Positions 10,651-21,567 of a stretch of DNA of 64,000 nucleotides are shown in pieces. A program made the position numbers and the translations under genes. The stretch covers positions 5,203,001-5,267,000 of the forward strand of contig NW_018344125.1 of the NCBI RefSeq assembly GCF_002099425.1. The letters run 5' to 3'. The notes under the pieces are model-generated. The model saw only the letters and a program-made list of their open reading frames with translations, ran no database searches and was not told where the DNA came from. The stretch comes from Phascolarctos cinereus. Taxonomy: Eukaryota > Chordata > Mammalia > Diprotodontia > Phascolarctidae. The number at the start of each line of letters is the position of its first letter. Position 1 is the stretch's first letter.

Positions 10651-11030
10651 AAGTAAGGGCATTGGAAATGCAATTAACTGAGCCTCTAGTGTTTTGGTCC
10701 TGGCAATCTGTACTTTCAAGGACTTCTGTAAAACTGTTTGGGTCAATCCCTTCATTTTATTCTCTTCTCATGTATCCTGTAATTTCTCTTTAACTATATG
10801 CAATTAAGTAACCAATTTCTCAACTACAGTGAGTAGCAACCAGGGGAAACTTCTTTTGCCCATTTTTCAGTTTATGATTAACCCACTACCATATCAGAAT
10901 CAATGGACCATTTCCTTTTGTCCTCAGGCCCAGGTTCAATGACCTAGGAAAGTCCCTTGGCCATGAAATACCACTTCTTAGTTTATGACTAATACACAAT
11001 ATGCATTATCTTCTCCTTCCCCTGTTCCCT
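10651..11030. other. unassigned sequence
   Basis: No gene or clear repeat family is seen. Confidence 0.35.
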
Positions 11031-11265
11031 TGAGTACTTTCTTTAAAATGTTCATTCCGGTAACAAAATATTAATGCACTGCAAAAAATGATGAAAGGGA
11101 CCAATTCAGAGAAACCTGGAATCATTTATATTACATTGACTGATACGAAGCAAAGTAGAAAGAACCAAAAGGACAATTTATACAATGAGGGCAACATTGT
11201 AATGGAAAACAATTTTGTAACACTTCAAACTTTTGATCAATACAATGGCTAACTCCAGAGAACCA
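11031..11265 (+). mobile_element. old LINE-1 3' fragment
   Basis: It follows the same order as the better-preserved L1 3' end at 15330-15970: GAAACCTGGAATCATTTATA, GAAGCAAAGTAGAAAGAACC and a 'GGACAATTTATACAATGA' block. Confidence 0.55.
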
Positions 11266-11274
11266 ATTAATGAT

Positions 11275-11400
11275 GACGGTGTTAATAATGATGATGACAG
11301 TAACATTTATCAAACACTTTAAGGTTTGCAAAGCGCACATATTCTGTCTCATGCTACCCACCTCCTGCCTAAGAGGTGATGAACTCAGGGTGCAGAATGA
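11275..11400 (-). mobile_element. MIR-like fragment, antisense
   Basis: ATTTATCAAACACTTTAAGG, TTTGCAAAGCGCACATATTC and CTGTCTCATGCTACCC form the 5' part of a reversed MIR. Confidence 0.5.
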
Positions 11401-11512
11401 GACATATTCTCAGACGTGGCAAATGTGGGGATTTGTCTTACTTGACTATGCTTATTTGTTGCAAGGGAGGGCTTTAAAAAATCACGGGGGAAGGAGGGCT
11501 AGTTGATAATAA

Positions 11513-11722
11513 TGAAGGAGAAGAAGAAGAAGAAGAAGAAGAAGAAGAAGAAGAAGAAGAAGAAGAAGAAGAAGAAGAAGAAGAAGAAGAAGAAGGAGGA
11601 GGAGGAGGAGGAGGAGGAGGAGGAGGAGGAGGAGGAGGAGGAGGAGGAGGAGGAGGAGGAGGAGGAGAGGGAGGAGGAGGAGGAGGAGGAGGAGAGGGGA
11701 GGAGGAGGAGGAGGAGGGGGAG
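11513..11722. repeat. compound (GAA)n/(GGA)n microsatellite
   Basis: Roughly 75 bases of GAA repeats pass directly into about 125 bases of GGA repeats, with a few GAG/GGG interruptions toward the right end. On + it is a pure purine strand of about 200 bases. The poly-Lys/poly-Glu and poly-Pro/poly-Ser/poly-Leu frames it generates are artefacts. Confidence 0.97.
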
Positions 11723-11869
11723 AAGGTCAATGAAATTTCTTAAAATGCATATAACAGAAGGAAGTTCAGAAGAAGACACAAATAGGTCAGCTTTGAGACT
11801 AGAATGTTGAATTTGTTACATACTTTTCAAAAAACAAGCTATAAGTAACAGCATCATGGTTTCATATTT

Positions 11870-11965
11870 TTATTATTCAGTCATTTTCAGTAGTGTTTGA
11901 CTCTTCATGACTCCATTTGGGGTTTTCTTGGCAAAGACACTGGAGTGGTTGACCATTTGTTCAAC
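11870..11965 (-). mobile_element. MAR1-type SINE fragment, antisense
   Basis: TCATTTTCAGTAGTGTTTGAC, CATGACTCCATTTGGGGTTT and TCTTGGCAAAGACACTGGAG match the MAR1-type block. Confidence 0.65.
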
Positions 11966-12584
11966 AACAACAGAAACTGTATCTGTAAATACTCACATCT
12001 ATTGGTGTTTGTCAGGTTCAGAATAATGAAAAAAGTCTTCATGCACCCGTAAGAATGCCCTTTCTGGTCACAAAATTCCACTTCTGACACCAATGGCCTT
12101 GATCAGGTTATAGATACTGTACAATAGAATTAAGACTCTTTCATAAACTCAGTTAAAAGCAAAATTAATCATCAGAATAGCTCAATTTCCAGACAAAGTA
12201 TGTTTTTGCATCACTACTTGCCCCTGAATGGGATCTAGACTGGGGTCATGTAATCCATTGATATTCTCCAGGAGGGTGTTTCATGCCCTTCTTATACCAA
12301 TACAGAGGACCCCAAAATCTAAAAGTTTGAGGAAAGGGATATCTTCAGTTTCCACTTCTCTGGACTAAAACTGATTGCCATTGGAGTATTATAATGTTAG
12401 ATAACCCAGGACGGTGGAGAGTTCTAATTCAAATGCTTATAATGGGTATCACCTACTTGGTTAGCACTATCTATTGACTCCTGTTCCGTATGTCTTGTCC
12501 CAGAATATATTCCTCTACTGGCTTATTGACACCTTATAGACAAAGTCCTGGAGGTTTTAGCATTTTGCTCCCATTCATCATATC
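11966..12584. other. unassigned sequence
   Basis: AT-rich, with no recognisable coding exon or repeat family. Confidence 0.35.
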
Positions 12585-12964
12585 TCTCTTCCTTCCTAGT
12601 GTCTATCATGCTTCCATGCACTATGCTAAGTGCTAAAGATACAAGAAAAAAAAAGTTCCTGCTCTCAGGGAGATTACCATCTATTGAGGGTTAGCAAATA
12701 CAAGATAATTTGAGGAGGAAAATGTCACTAACAACTTGGGTGGTGGAAAACCAGGAAAGGCTTATTAACACATGAAACAGAACCCCAGCTGAGCCGAGAA
12801 GAAAACCAGGGACTCTAGAAGGGCCAGGAAAGGCGGGGTACATATTCTAAGCATGGAGGAAAACCTGAATAGAGGCAAAAGGTAGAACACAGAGTTCAGC
12901 CAAGACCACAGGCCAGTTTGGCAGGTCTAAGGGGGTGGGGCAGTATGATACGGTCTCAAAAGTT

Positions 12965-13355
12965 AGGGTCATAGCTTAAGAGCTAGTTAGAAGACACTTC
13001 AGAGGTCATCCATTCCAATATTTTACAGAAGAGGAAACTGAGACCCAGGAAGTCAAAGTGACTTCCCCAAAGGTCAAAGAAGTCATGGCAGAAGAGTAGT
13101 AAGTGGCCAAGCTGGGATTTGGTTTTTTGCAAGGCAATTGGGGTTAAGGGACTTGCCTAGGGTCACACAGCTAGTAAGTGTTAAGTGTCTGAGGCCGCAT
13201 TTGAACTCAGGTCCTCCTGACTCCAGGGCCGGTGCTCTATCCATTGTACCATCTCTATCCATAGCTGACCCCCAAGCTGGTATTTGAATCCAGGTCCTTA
13301 AACTATCTATCTAAAATCTAACACTCTTTCCACTATACCATATTACGTCCCAGTC
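12965..13355 (-). mobile_element. MIR split by a SINE
   Basis: Antisense MIR blocks (TTTTACAGAAGAGGAAACTG; GGTATTTGAATCCAGGTCC) lie on both sides of the younger SINE at 13112-13256, giving a SINE-in-MIR-in-L2 nest. Confidence 0.6.
13112..13256 (-). mobile_element. marsupial CORE-SINE, antisense
   Basis: GGCAATTGGGGTTAAGGGAC to GGTGCTCTATCCATTGTACC. The 5' end has lost the usual GCTGCCCC. Confidence 0.85.
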
Positions 13356-13509
13356 AATGGAGATTCTTGAGTACCAGGCTGCAGAGTTCGTATTTCATTC
13401 CAGAGGCATTAGGAAGCTGCCAGAGAATTTGGAAGAGTGACATGAATATTAATAGTAATATTGAGGTGGCAGTTGTTTAGAGGATGGACGAGAGGGGAGA
13501 GAATGGAAG

Positions 13510-13880
13510 TGGGCATCATGCCCTTTAATATTTTTGTCAGTCATTTAGGTAAAGTCGTAGATTGTATGGTCCAGGGACCACAATTATGAAGCACAATGAT
13601 AAGCTAGAGAGCGTCCAGAGGAAGTGAAGAATGGTAGAGAATCATCATCAAAAGAATCGTCAGGATGGTAAAGAACATTGAGTTGAGATCATAGGAGGAT
13701 TCATCAAAGATACTGGGGAGAGTTTGCCTGGAGAAGACTCATAAGAACTATACTCAGATATTTGAAGGACTGTCATGGGGAAGTGGGATTAGCCATGCTC
13801 TGTTTGGCCCCAAAGAATAGAACCAGGAGCAAGGGGGAGAGCACAGAGAAGCAAAATGGAAAAACTTCCTAGCATTGAAG
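13510..13880 (+). mobile_element. L3/CR1-like LINE 3' fragment, sense
   Basis: Sense CR1/L3 blocks: GATAAGCTAGAGAGCGTCCA, GAGAGTTTGCCTGGAGAAGA, TATTTGAAGGACTGTCATGG and 'GTTTGGCCCCAAAGAATAGAACCAGGA'. Confidence 0.7.
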
Positions 13881-13889
13881 AGTTGTTGA

Positions 13890-14195
13890 TCAACCAGACA
13901 AACCTTCTCCTTCCTCATCTCTCCCTTCTGGCTTCCCTGGCTTCCTTCAAGTCCCAGTGAAAATTCCATCTACTCCAGGAAGCCTTTCTGTATCAATCCC
14001 CCCTAATGCTAGTGCCTTCCCCTGTCTAGATCTTGTGCGTTCATAATTGTTGAATGTTGTCTCCCCCATTGGACTGGGAGCTCCTTAAGGGCAAGGAGTA
14101 TCTTTTGCTTTTCTGTGTATTCCCAGGGCTTAGCACAGTGCCTGGCATGCAATAGGTGCTTAATAAATATTAATTGAGAGACTGACTCACAATCC
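13890..14195 (+). mobile_element. LINE-2 3' end, sense
   Basis: CTTCCTTCAAGTCCCAGTGA, TGGGAGCTCCTTAAGGGCAA, GCACAGTGCCTGGCATGC and TAGGTGCTTAATAAATATTA are the standard L2 3' end. Confidence 0.85.
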
Positions 14196-14249
14196 CACTT
14201 GGTTCAGTCCTGGGAGCAGTCTGGCCTTTAATTAGACAGATTATGCTCC

Positions 14250-14402
14250 TTTTTTTTTTTTAAAAGGCAATTGGGGTTAAGTGACTTGCCCAGGGTCACA
14301 CAGCTAGTAAGTGTCAAGTGTTTGGTCTGAGGCCGGATTTGAACTCAGGTCCTCCTGACTTCAGGGCCAGTGCTCTATCCACTGCACCACCTAGCTGCCC
14401 CT
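14250..14402 (-). mobile_element. marsupial CORE-SINE, antisense
   Basis: Poly-T from 14250, GGCAATTGGGGTTAAGTGAC, ending CACCTAGCTGCCCC. Full length. Confidence 0.92.
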
Positions 14403-14511
14403 ACCCTCCCTTTTATCACACTCTTTGCCTCATTACCTCCCCTACCTCAGCATGCCAGGGACAAATTGCTTATAGCTTTGTTTGTAGGTCATGTCTAGTG
14501 TTTCCCCACTA

Positions 14512-14665
14512 GAGGCAGCTAGATTGGCACTGCAGTGGTTAGAGAACTGGACATGGAGTCAGGAAGACCTGAATTCAAATCTAACCTCAGACACTTTCTA
14601 GCTGTATGCCTGTGGGCAAGACACTTAATTTCTGTTTGCCTCAGTTTCTTTCGCTGTTAGAAAGT
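14512..14665 (+). mobile_element. SINE (MAR1/MIR-like), sense
   Basis: AGAGGCAGCTAGATTGGCAC, CAGGAAGACCTGAATTCAAA and TTAATTTCTGTTTGCCTCAG mark an older, diverged copy. Confidence 0.75.
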
Positions 14666-14769
14666 AGACGAGAACATCACAAAAAAAAAAGGAAGAAAGA
14701 AAGAAAAAGAAAAACAAACAACAACCAAGGAAGAGAAAGTATCCAGGAAAAGGGGTGGTGACGAGTATT

Positions 14770-15300
14770 AAAAACAGCAGTAAAGTTAAGAAGGAGGAAG
14801 AACTGAGCAAAGGCCAATGGGACCAGTAATTAAGGGATAGCTATTATCCTCAGAGAAAGCCCTTTCAATTGATGACTGAGGTCACCAGGGCTTGAGAAGT
14901 GAGTGGGAGGTAAGAAAATGAGAGCCATGAGCTTGGCTCGGAGCTTGGAGTAGGGAGAGAGTCTGGGCCTGTCCATAAGAAGCCAGGAAGGAACCAGGGC
15001 ATAAGGAAAGATTGAAGATGAAAGAGGAAGGATGATTTGGTCAAGCTTCTAGAAAAGACAGGAAGGGATGGGACGAGAACACAAGCAGAAAGGTCTGTTT
15101 CTCAGAGACTGGAGTGAAAAAGGAAAGAGTAAGGGACCACAAAGAAGAATTTCAAGGTGTGGACTTGGGGGAAAGAGTGAAGTCACAGAAGATCATCTCA
15201 TTTTCCTTGGTAAAACAGGACACTAGAATACCATAAAGACAGAGTGGGAAGGAGGTGACATGGGGGACTTAAGGAAGGGACAATGTGAAACAGCTGCAGT
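14770..15300 (-). mobile_element. probable antisense LINE-2 segment
   Basis: Blocks such as TCACCAGGGCTTGAGAAGTG and 'AAGCTTCTAGAAAAGACAGGAAGGGATGGG' resemble antisense L2 ORF2. The match is weaker than for the other L2 copies. Confidence 0.35.
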
Positions 15301-15329
15301 GTGCAGGGCAATAAAGAGTCAATCGGCTC

Positions 15330-15970
15330 AGAAAAACTTGGAAAGATTTATATGAACCGATGCAGAGTGAAGAGAGCAGAACCAGGAGAACATTATACAG
15401 AGTAACAGCCACATGGTGCAATGATCAACTTGGATAGACTTAGCCCTTCTCAGCAATGCAAGGATCTAAGACACCTCCAAAAGTCTCATGATGGAAAATG
15501 CTATCCACATCCAGGGAAAGGAAAGAACTATGGAGTCTGAATGCAGATCGAAGCATACTATTTTCTCTCTCTTTTTTCTTTCTCGTGGTTTTTCCCTTTT
15601 GTTCTGATTCTTGTTTCACAACATGACTAATGTGGAAATAGGTTTAACATGATTGCACATGTAGAGCCTATATCAGATTGAATGCCATCTTGGGGAGGGG
15701 AGGGAGGGAGAAAAAAAATTGGAACTCAAAATCTTATAAAAGTGAATGTTGAATCACTAACGTGAAAATATGTTTAATAGGAATGTATATATAAAGCCGT
15801 CTTGGGGAGGGAGGGGGAGAAAAATTTAAAACTCAAAAGCATATGGAGGTGATTGTTGATAATTCAAAATAAATTAATTTTAAAAAATTTTAAAAGTGAA
15901 TGTTGAAAACCATCTTTATATGTAATTGGAAAAAATTAAATGTGGGGGGCGGAAGGATTAAAAAAAAAGA
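15330..15970 (+). mobile_element. LINE-1 3' end, sense, 5'-truncated
   Basis: Typical marsupial L1 3' end: GAACCGATGCAGAGTGAAGA, GCAGAACCAGGAGAACATTA, AATGCTATCCACATCCAGGG, ATTGCACATGTAGAGCCTAT, then AATGTTGAAAACCATC and TGTAATTGGAAAAAATTAAA. The stretch around 15740-15800 repeats the AATATGTTTAATAGG-type block, so the end is locally duplicated. Confidence 0.85.
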
Positions 15971-16019
15971 GTCAATTGGGCAATTCAAGGACTAATCATG
16001 ACTCTGAGGGCTGGAGGTG

Positions 16020-16262
16020 AGGCATACCTCCAAACCCCAATTACCTATGTCACCTTGAGCAAATCATTTAACCTCTCCTGGGCCTCATTTTACTCATCTG
16101 TAAAATGAGTGAGTCAGACTGGATGGCCCCTTCCAGCTGTAGAATCCCCTGTGTGACCTTGAACAAGTCATTTCCCTTCCCTGGGCCTCAGTTTACTCAT
16201 CTGTAAAGGAGAGGATTGAACAAGATGGTCTGTGAAGCCCCTGCTAGCTCTAGGATACTATG
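16020..16262 (+). mobile_element. two MIR 3' fragments in tandem
   Basis: CTGTAAAATGAGTGAGTCAG (about 16100) and CATCTGTAAAGGAGAGGATT (about 16200) are two successive sense MIR 3' ends. Confidence 0.65.
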
Positions 16263-16725
16263 AAGAGCCCTGGAGGATGTCCGCTCTTTGGGGATAAAAC
16301 AATCTAGGTTGAAGGAGAATTGGGAAATAATTGAGAAGGGGTTCCAAAGGCAAGGTGAAAGGGAGGGAAGAAGAGTGTATGGACTCTAGAGAATGAACAG
16401 ATGTAGTAGGAGGAAAGAGTTTTTGCCTCAGCAGCTTCTGGAAGACTGCCCACCTTAGGATGGGTAAAGATACAGTCGTTCAAGGCCCCTGTCCACAGAG
16501 GCCAGTGAAGCCTGAGCATGGGGTAGGGGGACAGTGCCATCAGCTCCCACCGCTGGGCACTCTGCAAGCAGGGGATCTGCAGGTGGGGGTGGGGGTGGAG
16601 GTGGGGAGACAGCCTGCCTACTGGCCAGGCCATTCTACATTTGTATCTATGGGCAGAGGGGACCAGGTGCAGGCCCTGGCCAGTAGGAAGGATGTCTCTC
16701 CACCCTGGCCTTGTTCCAACAGCCA
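16263..16725. other. unassigned sequence
   Basis: No recognised exon. The 140-codon minus-strand frame here covers a GT/GG-rich stretch near 16580 and lacks domain features. Confidence 0.35.
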
Positions 16726-16729
16726 TGAA

Positions 16730-16945
16730 GGTGGCTGAAGCAGGCTTAGTCAGACACGGAAAATGCGAAGGACATCCATTGCATCCTGGGCCATCACCGG
16801 TAATCCACTGGACTGAAATGACTCTGGAAGAGAGAATGAAGCCAACAACTTTGTGTAGCTATGCCTCACTGAAATCCAATTCACCCTCAACAAGTCAAGA
16901 CATCATTCTGTGATGTCATTGGTCCTCTTTGAAAATAACAACAAC
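16730..16945 (+). mobile_element. RTE-linked SINE (MAR4-like)
   Basis: The 3' region TGCCTCACTGAAATCCAATTC, AAGTCAAGACATCATTCTGT and TGATGTCATTGGTCCTCTTT, ending in AACAACAAC, recalls the marsupial MAR4-type SINE with an RTE-derived tail. Confidence 0.5.
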
Positions 16946-16947
16946 TT

Positions 16948-17100
16948 GGGGCAGCTAGGTGGCATAGTGGATAGAGCACTGGTCCTGAAGTCAGGAGGAC
17001 CTGAGTTCAAATCCGGACTCACACCAAATACTTGACACTTACTAGCTGTGTGACCCTGGGCAAGTCACTTAACCCCAACTGCCTAAAAGAAAAAAAAAAC
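16948..17100 (+). mobile_element. marsupial CORE-SINE, sense
   Basis: GGGGCAGCTAGGTGGCATAG to the A-tail. AACAACTTG flanks both sides as a short target duplication. Confidence 0.92.
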
Positions 17101-17159
17101 AACTTGTTGGTTGATTGAATGAGCAACAAAAGGAAATCTGTTCTCCCAAAGAGCCTACT

Positions 17160-17354
17160 TTCTTTTCTTTTTTTTTCCTTTCTTTCTTCCTTTTTTTTTT
17201 TTTTGCTTTTTGATGAGGCAATTGGGGTTAAGTGACTTGCCCGGGGTTACACAGCTAGTGAGTGTCACGTGTCTGAGACCAGATTTGAACTCAGGTCCTC
17301 CTGACTCCAGGGCCACTACTCTATCCACTACGCCCGCCACCTAGCTGTCCCCAG
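17160..17354 (-). mobile_element. marsupial CORE-SINE, antisense, long T tail
   Basis: A T/C-rich tail (17160-17205) precedes GGCAATTGGGGTTAAGTGAC; it ends CACCTAGCTGTCCC. Confidence 0.9.
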
Positions 17355-17364
17355 CCTATGTTCT

Positions 17365-17600
17365 ATAACAGCTAGTATTGACATAGAGCTCTAAGGCTTG
17401 AAAAGCACTTTATATATGTCATTTTATTTGATCCTAATAGCAACCTTGTGAGATGGATGCTATTATCATCATCCTCATTTTACAGATGGGAAACTGAGGC
17501 CAAGAAAGGGTAAGAGACTTGTCTAGGATCTGAGTCAGGATTCAAACTCAGGTCTTCCTAATACCAAGTCCAGAGCTCTACCCACTATGCAATCCAGCTA
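17365..17600 (-). mobile_element. MIR, antisense
   Basis: AGCAACCTTGTGAGATGGAT, TTTTACAGATGGGAAACTGA and TCAAACTCAGGTCTTCC are reversed MIR blocks. Confidence 0.8.
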
Positions 17601-17659
17601 GAGAACAAAGCATGCAAAAAGTTAAATGTAGACATGCAAATTCAATGTAAAATGTTTTA

Positions 17660-17870
17660 CGAGCCACTAGGTGGCATAGTGGATAAAGGGCTAGACCTGG
17701 AGTCAGGAAGAACTAGTTTAAACTGCCTCAGCTGTGGGACTCTGGGCAAGTCACCTGCCATTTCTTAGTCTCAGTTGCCTCATCTGTAAAATGGGAACAG
17801 TAATAGCACCTACCTCCCAGGTTTATTGTGAGAATTCAATGAGATAATCTTTGTAAAGCAATTGGTGCCG
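17660..17870 (+). mobile_element. older SINE, sense
   Basis: GAGCCACTAGGTGGCATAGT, GTCAGGAAGAACTAG, CATCTGTAAAATGGGAACAG and TGTGAGAATTCAATGAGATA. Confidence 0.75.
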
Positions 17871-18246
17871 GATGAATTATGCGATCTTCCCAACAACCTT
17901 GTGCGGAAAGGACTCTAGGTGTTATTGCTGTCATTCTACAGATGTGGAAACTAAGGCTAAGAAACATCAAGTGTAAATATTGGAGGTGGAGTGTTAACAG
18001 AGGTTTTCATGATTCTGAGTCCAGCCCCCTTCTTCCCTGCCCCACAGTGCCTCTCTGTCAGAGTCAACAGCTGGAGGGTTGTTCCCAGGGACTTCCCAGG
18101 GAATTAAGCATGCCAGGCAATGTTGAAAACAGAAGGGTCTTTCATCTGTATGTTTAAGGGAAGGCCACATGGCCTAACTGAGGCCACCCAAAGCAGACAG
18201 GATCAAGGAAAGGATCTCAGAGGAGTCTGGAAATGCCTCCACTCCC

Positions 18247-18249
<3 letters not shown>

Positions 18250-18301
<52 letters not shown>
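18250..18301. repeat. (CA)n microsatellite
   Basis: A perfect run of 26 CA units. Confidence 0.97.
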
Positions 18302-18302
<1 letters not shown>

Positions 18303-18825
18303 CTCACTGTCACTGACTCCTCAAAACTAGGGCAGTCCACCTCCCTCACTGGGTTTGGGACTGATTACCCTAAGGCCTAACTAGGAAAGGGCCAGGGGCA
18401 CTACCTGAGAGCCTCTGGCCCAGGGATATTCAGGCCACAGCAGACCTGTTCTCCAAGTCTACCAAGAGGCTGCTCCCAGGACTTGGTTCTCCTGGGTCCA
18501 AGCCTTAGGCCCCCCCTGGGGCCAAAGCCACTCAGGGATCAGGGTCCCTCATGTATTTTATAGGAGGAGAAAAGGGACCTGCTCAAATGTGTCTAACTGG
18601 TTCCTCATCCCTGAGGTCACATGAAAAGAGCTATCAGTCCAACAAGGAAACTGGACATTTCTAGCCTAGACTATTCCAAGGACAGTGGGGGAAATACCTC
18701 CTCTGCCCCCTAGCCCTGTGTAGGGGCATGTGTGACTACCCCCATTATACTAGCATAGAAGTTTCCATATATGGGGGGAGGGGTCTCAAACTGCTTCAGG
18801 TTCTGATGTTTTATTTTATTTCATT
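18302..18825. other. unassigned sequence
   Basis: No exon or repeat family is recognised. Confidence 0.35.
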
Positions 18826-18984
18826 TTTTTTTTGGTTTGGTTTTTTAGGCAATTGGGGTTAAGTGACTTGCCCAGGGTCACACAGCTAGTAAGTGTCAAG
18901 TGTTTGGTCTGAGGCCGGATTTCAACTCAGGACCTCCTGACTTCAGGGTCGGCGCTCTACCCACTGCGCCACCTAGCTGCCCCC
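18826..18984 (-). mobile_element. marsupial CORE-SINE, antisense
   Basis: T tail, GGCAATTGGGGTTAAGTGAC, and end CACCTAGCTGCCCC. Full length. Confidence 0.92.
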
Positions 18985-19277
18985 CTGGGTTCTGACGTTT
19001 TAGAATATAACAGTAGTCAATGCTACTGCTTGTTTAAATTTTTCTGTCAGTGCACACTTGAAAGCTTTTCGAGCGGGAAAAATAAATACCTGTCCTATTC
19101 CTACTTTCCCTATTGTAAACATGGGATGCTTCCCTATTCCCCATCTTGCTTTGGGAAGACCCTAGACATGAGCTAAGCCTAAGCTTTAAGTAATCTTCCC
19201 TATGGTACTGGGGGGGTTGAGGTATAAGTAGGGGGGAAAAAAAAGAGTTCAGGAAAAGGAGTCTACCCCGCTAGGCC

Positions 19278-19440
19278 ACGAGATGGCACCATAGTGCAGA
19301 AAATGCTGAACCTGGAGTCAAAAAGATTCAAATTCAGCTTCAGACACTTACTAGCTGTATGACCTTAGGCAAATCACTTAACCTCTACCTGTCTCAATTT
19401 CCCCAACTGTAAAATGGGGATAATAATGGCAGCGCTCCTT
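19278..19440 (+). mobile_element. older SINE, sense
   Basis: GAGATGGCACCATAGTGCAG, CTGGAGTCAAAAAGATTCAA and CCCCAACTGTAAAATGGGGA. Confidence 0.65.
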
Positions 19441-19671
19441 CCGACTACATTATGTTGCCTCATTGGTCCTCCTTGTTAACTCCACCATTTATCTGTCTTT
19501 GGATGAACCCAGTCAACATTTTGAAAGCTAAATCCTCCAGCAAGCGGAGAGTTCCTCACTCTTCCTCTGTCAGTCCCTGTTCTGGAGAGGGTAACTCAGG
19601 AGTCCTTAATTTCTTCCTTCAATGAATCCCATTACATTCTAGGTGCAAATGTCAGCCAACAAGCATTTTTT

Positions 19672-19815
19672 TGGGGGGGGGCTAGGCAATGGGGTTAAGT
19701 AACTTGCCCAACGTCACACAGCTAATAAGTGTTATGTGTCTGAGGTCAGATTTGAACTCAGGTCCTCCTGAATCCAGGGCCAGTGCTCTATCCACTGTGC
19801 CACCTAGCTGCCCCC
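19672..19815 (-). mobile_element. marsupial CORE-SINE with target duplication
   Basis: An antisense copy flanked by CCAACAAGCATTT on both sides (ending about 19669 and starting about 19815). Confidence 0.9.
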
Positions 19816-19829
19816 AACAAGCATTTCTT

Positions 19830-20420
19830 AAGCCCTTGCTATGTTCCAGAGGTGGTTCCTAGATGCTGATAGATTGCTTACTGTCTTGGTCCTCAATTTT
19901 CCAGTCCATGGTAGCTGTGTCCTAAAACAAATCACCTCCAAATTCAATGTCTAGTCCCCAGTATTGGTAGGATGCAGTTTCTCTGAGAGTCTTTCAGGAA
20001 TGCCATTGGATTTGACATTAGAAGATCCGGATTAAAATGCTGGCAGTGTGTGATGTGGAGCTCTTTCGGGCTTCTGTCTCCTCATCTTTAAAATAAGCAG
20101 GTTCGGCCTCAAAGGTCCTTCCAACTCAAAATCTGTGATGAAGATTAACTCGAGATTCCAGTGTAAGGAGTTTTAGACTTTATCGTATCACTGAGACTTG
20201 GGAAGATGAGACCTATAAATGGAATTATGTCTCTGCAAGGATAAACCTTCAAAAGACAGGTAAAAAGACTGAATATCAATGCAGTAGGAATGAGAAAACT
20301 CCCTTCACCAGTGGAGATCAGCAACTTCTCTGCAAATTATAGTCTTAGAAGGTTGCCTGGGCTCCAGAGAAATATGTGTTAGAGGCTCTGGATTGGCTAG
20401 CTCTCCATCCACTGGGCTAT
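19830..20420. other. unassigned sequence with a weak MIR remnant
   Basis: A degraded sense MIR (about 19995-20140, GATTTGACATTAGAAGATCC) is the only recognised part. Confidence 0.35.
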
Positions 20421-20424
20421 TGGT

Positions 20425-20645
20425 TCTCCAGGCGTGGTGTGGGAACCTCTGGGGATCCCTGAGAGCCTTCTCAGGTAATAAGTAAAAACTATTTTCACAA
20501 AAGTACCAAAACATTTTAATTTCTAATATCATAAATGTCAATAAATATAACTCAGATAAACAAAACCTTTTTGGGGGGTCCTCAATAATTTTGAAGAGTG
20601 TAAAGGGGTCCTGAGACCAAAAAGTCTGAGGGCTGCTGCTCTAGG
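20425..20645. mobile_element. hAT-like non-autonomous element (tentative)
   Basis: The ends GGTTCTCCAGGCGTGGTGTG and AAAAAGTCTGAGGGCTGCTG with the internal 'GGGGTCCTCAATAATTTTGAAGAGTG' and 'AAGGGGTCCTGAGACC' resemble the element at 2791-3006. No clear target duplication was found. Confidence 0.4.
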
Positions 20646-20825
20646 CTAAGCTGCTTGTCTGAGACAACTGCAATACCTTAACTCCCAGCCTATGATAGAA
20701 GGTACTCCTGTCTTTGTCCCTTTCCAAACCAGAAAGAGAAACCTAGCACTCAAGAAATCATTTCAGGTGCAATTGTCTAAAGTAATCATTATCTCAACCC
20801 CCCCAGCTTAACAATCCAGAGTGGG

Positions 20826-20985
20826 AGGGGCAGCTAGGTGGCTCAGTGGATAGAGCACCAGCCCTGGAGTCAGGAGGACCTGAGTTCAAATCCGGCCTCA
20901 GACACATAACACTCACTAGCTGTGTGACTCTGGGCAAGTCACTTAACCCCAATTGCCTTCACCAAAAGCAAACAAACAAAAAAAC
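20826..20985 (+). mobile_element. marsupial CORE-SINE, sense
   Basis: GGGGCAGCTAGGTGGCTCAG to the A/C-rich tail. ATCCAGAGT occurs on both sides. Confidence 0.92.
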
Positions 20986-21567
20986 TATCCAGAGTAAAGC
21001 AAACATAACCAGAGGAACCTTATAGTGATCCAATGTATGAAACAGTCATAGCTAAACCCAGGTGTTCTCCCACTGAAATTTGTACCAGCCCATCGAATTC
21101 ATATTTTTAAAAACCAAGCCTGCTGCCCAGGTCCCTGCATATAAAAATGTTCTTGGCCTGATTTGAGTTTATCCTCTCCTTCATTACATTCTCCCTTCTC
21201 AGAAACAAGGGAGAACCTTCATTCCTTTTTTCCTCTCTTGGTTGTCCTGACGAGGACAAAAAAAAGTAAAATTAACCAAAATCAAATCAAATCAAACTGC
21301 TCAACCTTGCCTACAATCGTCAAAACTTTCCTTTGCTTCCTGAGTTGAGTTTTATTGGGAGTTATGTCCTCTTCTCACCAAAGATGGGAAAATATTGACA
21401 TAACATTCTTGAACAGACACTTGTATTGACACTCTCACTTTTACATATGCAAACACAAACTCTTACCCATCAGTTAGCTATACTTAACTGGCTCCATGCC
21501 AGGTTCTACAACTTTCTCTGGTCCTTTACCCACCATAGGAGACAGAGACAGAGGAAGAAGGAGAAAC
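20986..21567. other. unassigned sequence
   Basis: No recognised feature. Frames of 60-160 codons at 21163-21914 are chance readings, the longer one running into the LINE-1 tail. Confidence 0.35.

Larger units (their letters stand above)
12585..13500 (-). mobile_element. LINE-2, antisense, interrupted
   Basis: The reversed L2 tail (CTATGCTAAGTGCTAAAGAT, TTCCTGCTCTCAGGGAGATT) and ORF2 antisense blocks run to about 12960. They resume at about 13365 (TCATTCCAGAGGCATTAGGA, then 'AGGAGTGACATGA'-like text). The gap is filled by a MIR that itself carries a SINE. Confidence 0.6.

Noticed and set aside
11474-11779. Proline-, leucine- and lysine-rich open frames
   Set aside because: They are translations of the GAA/GGA microsatellite.
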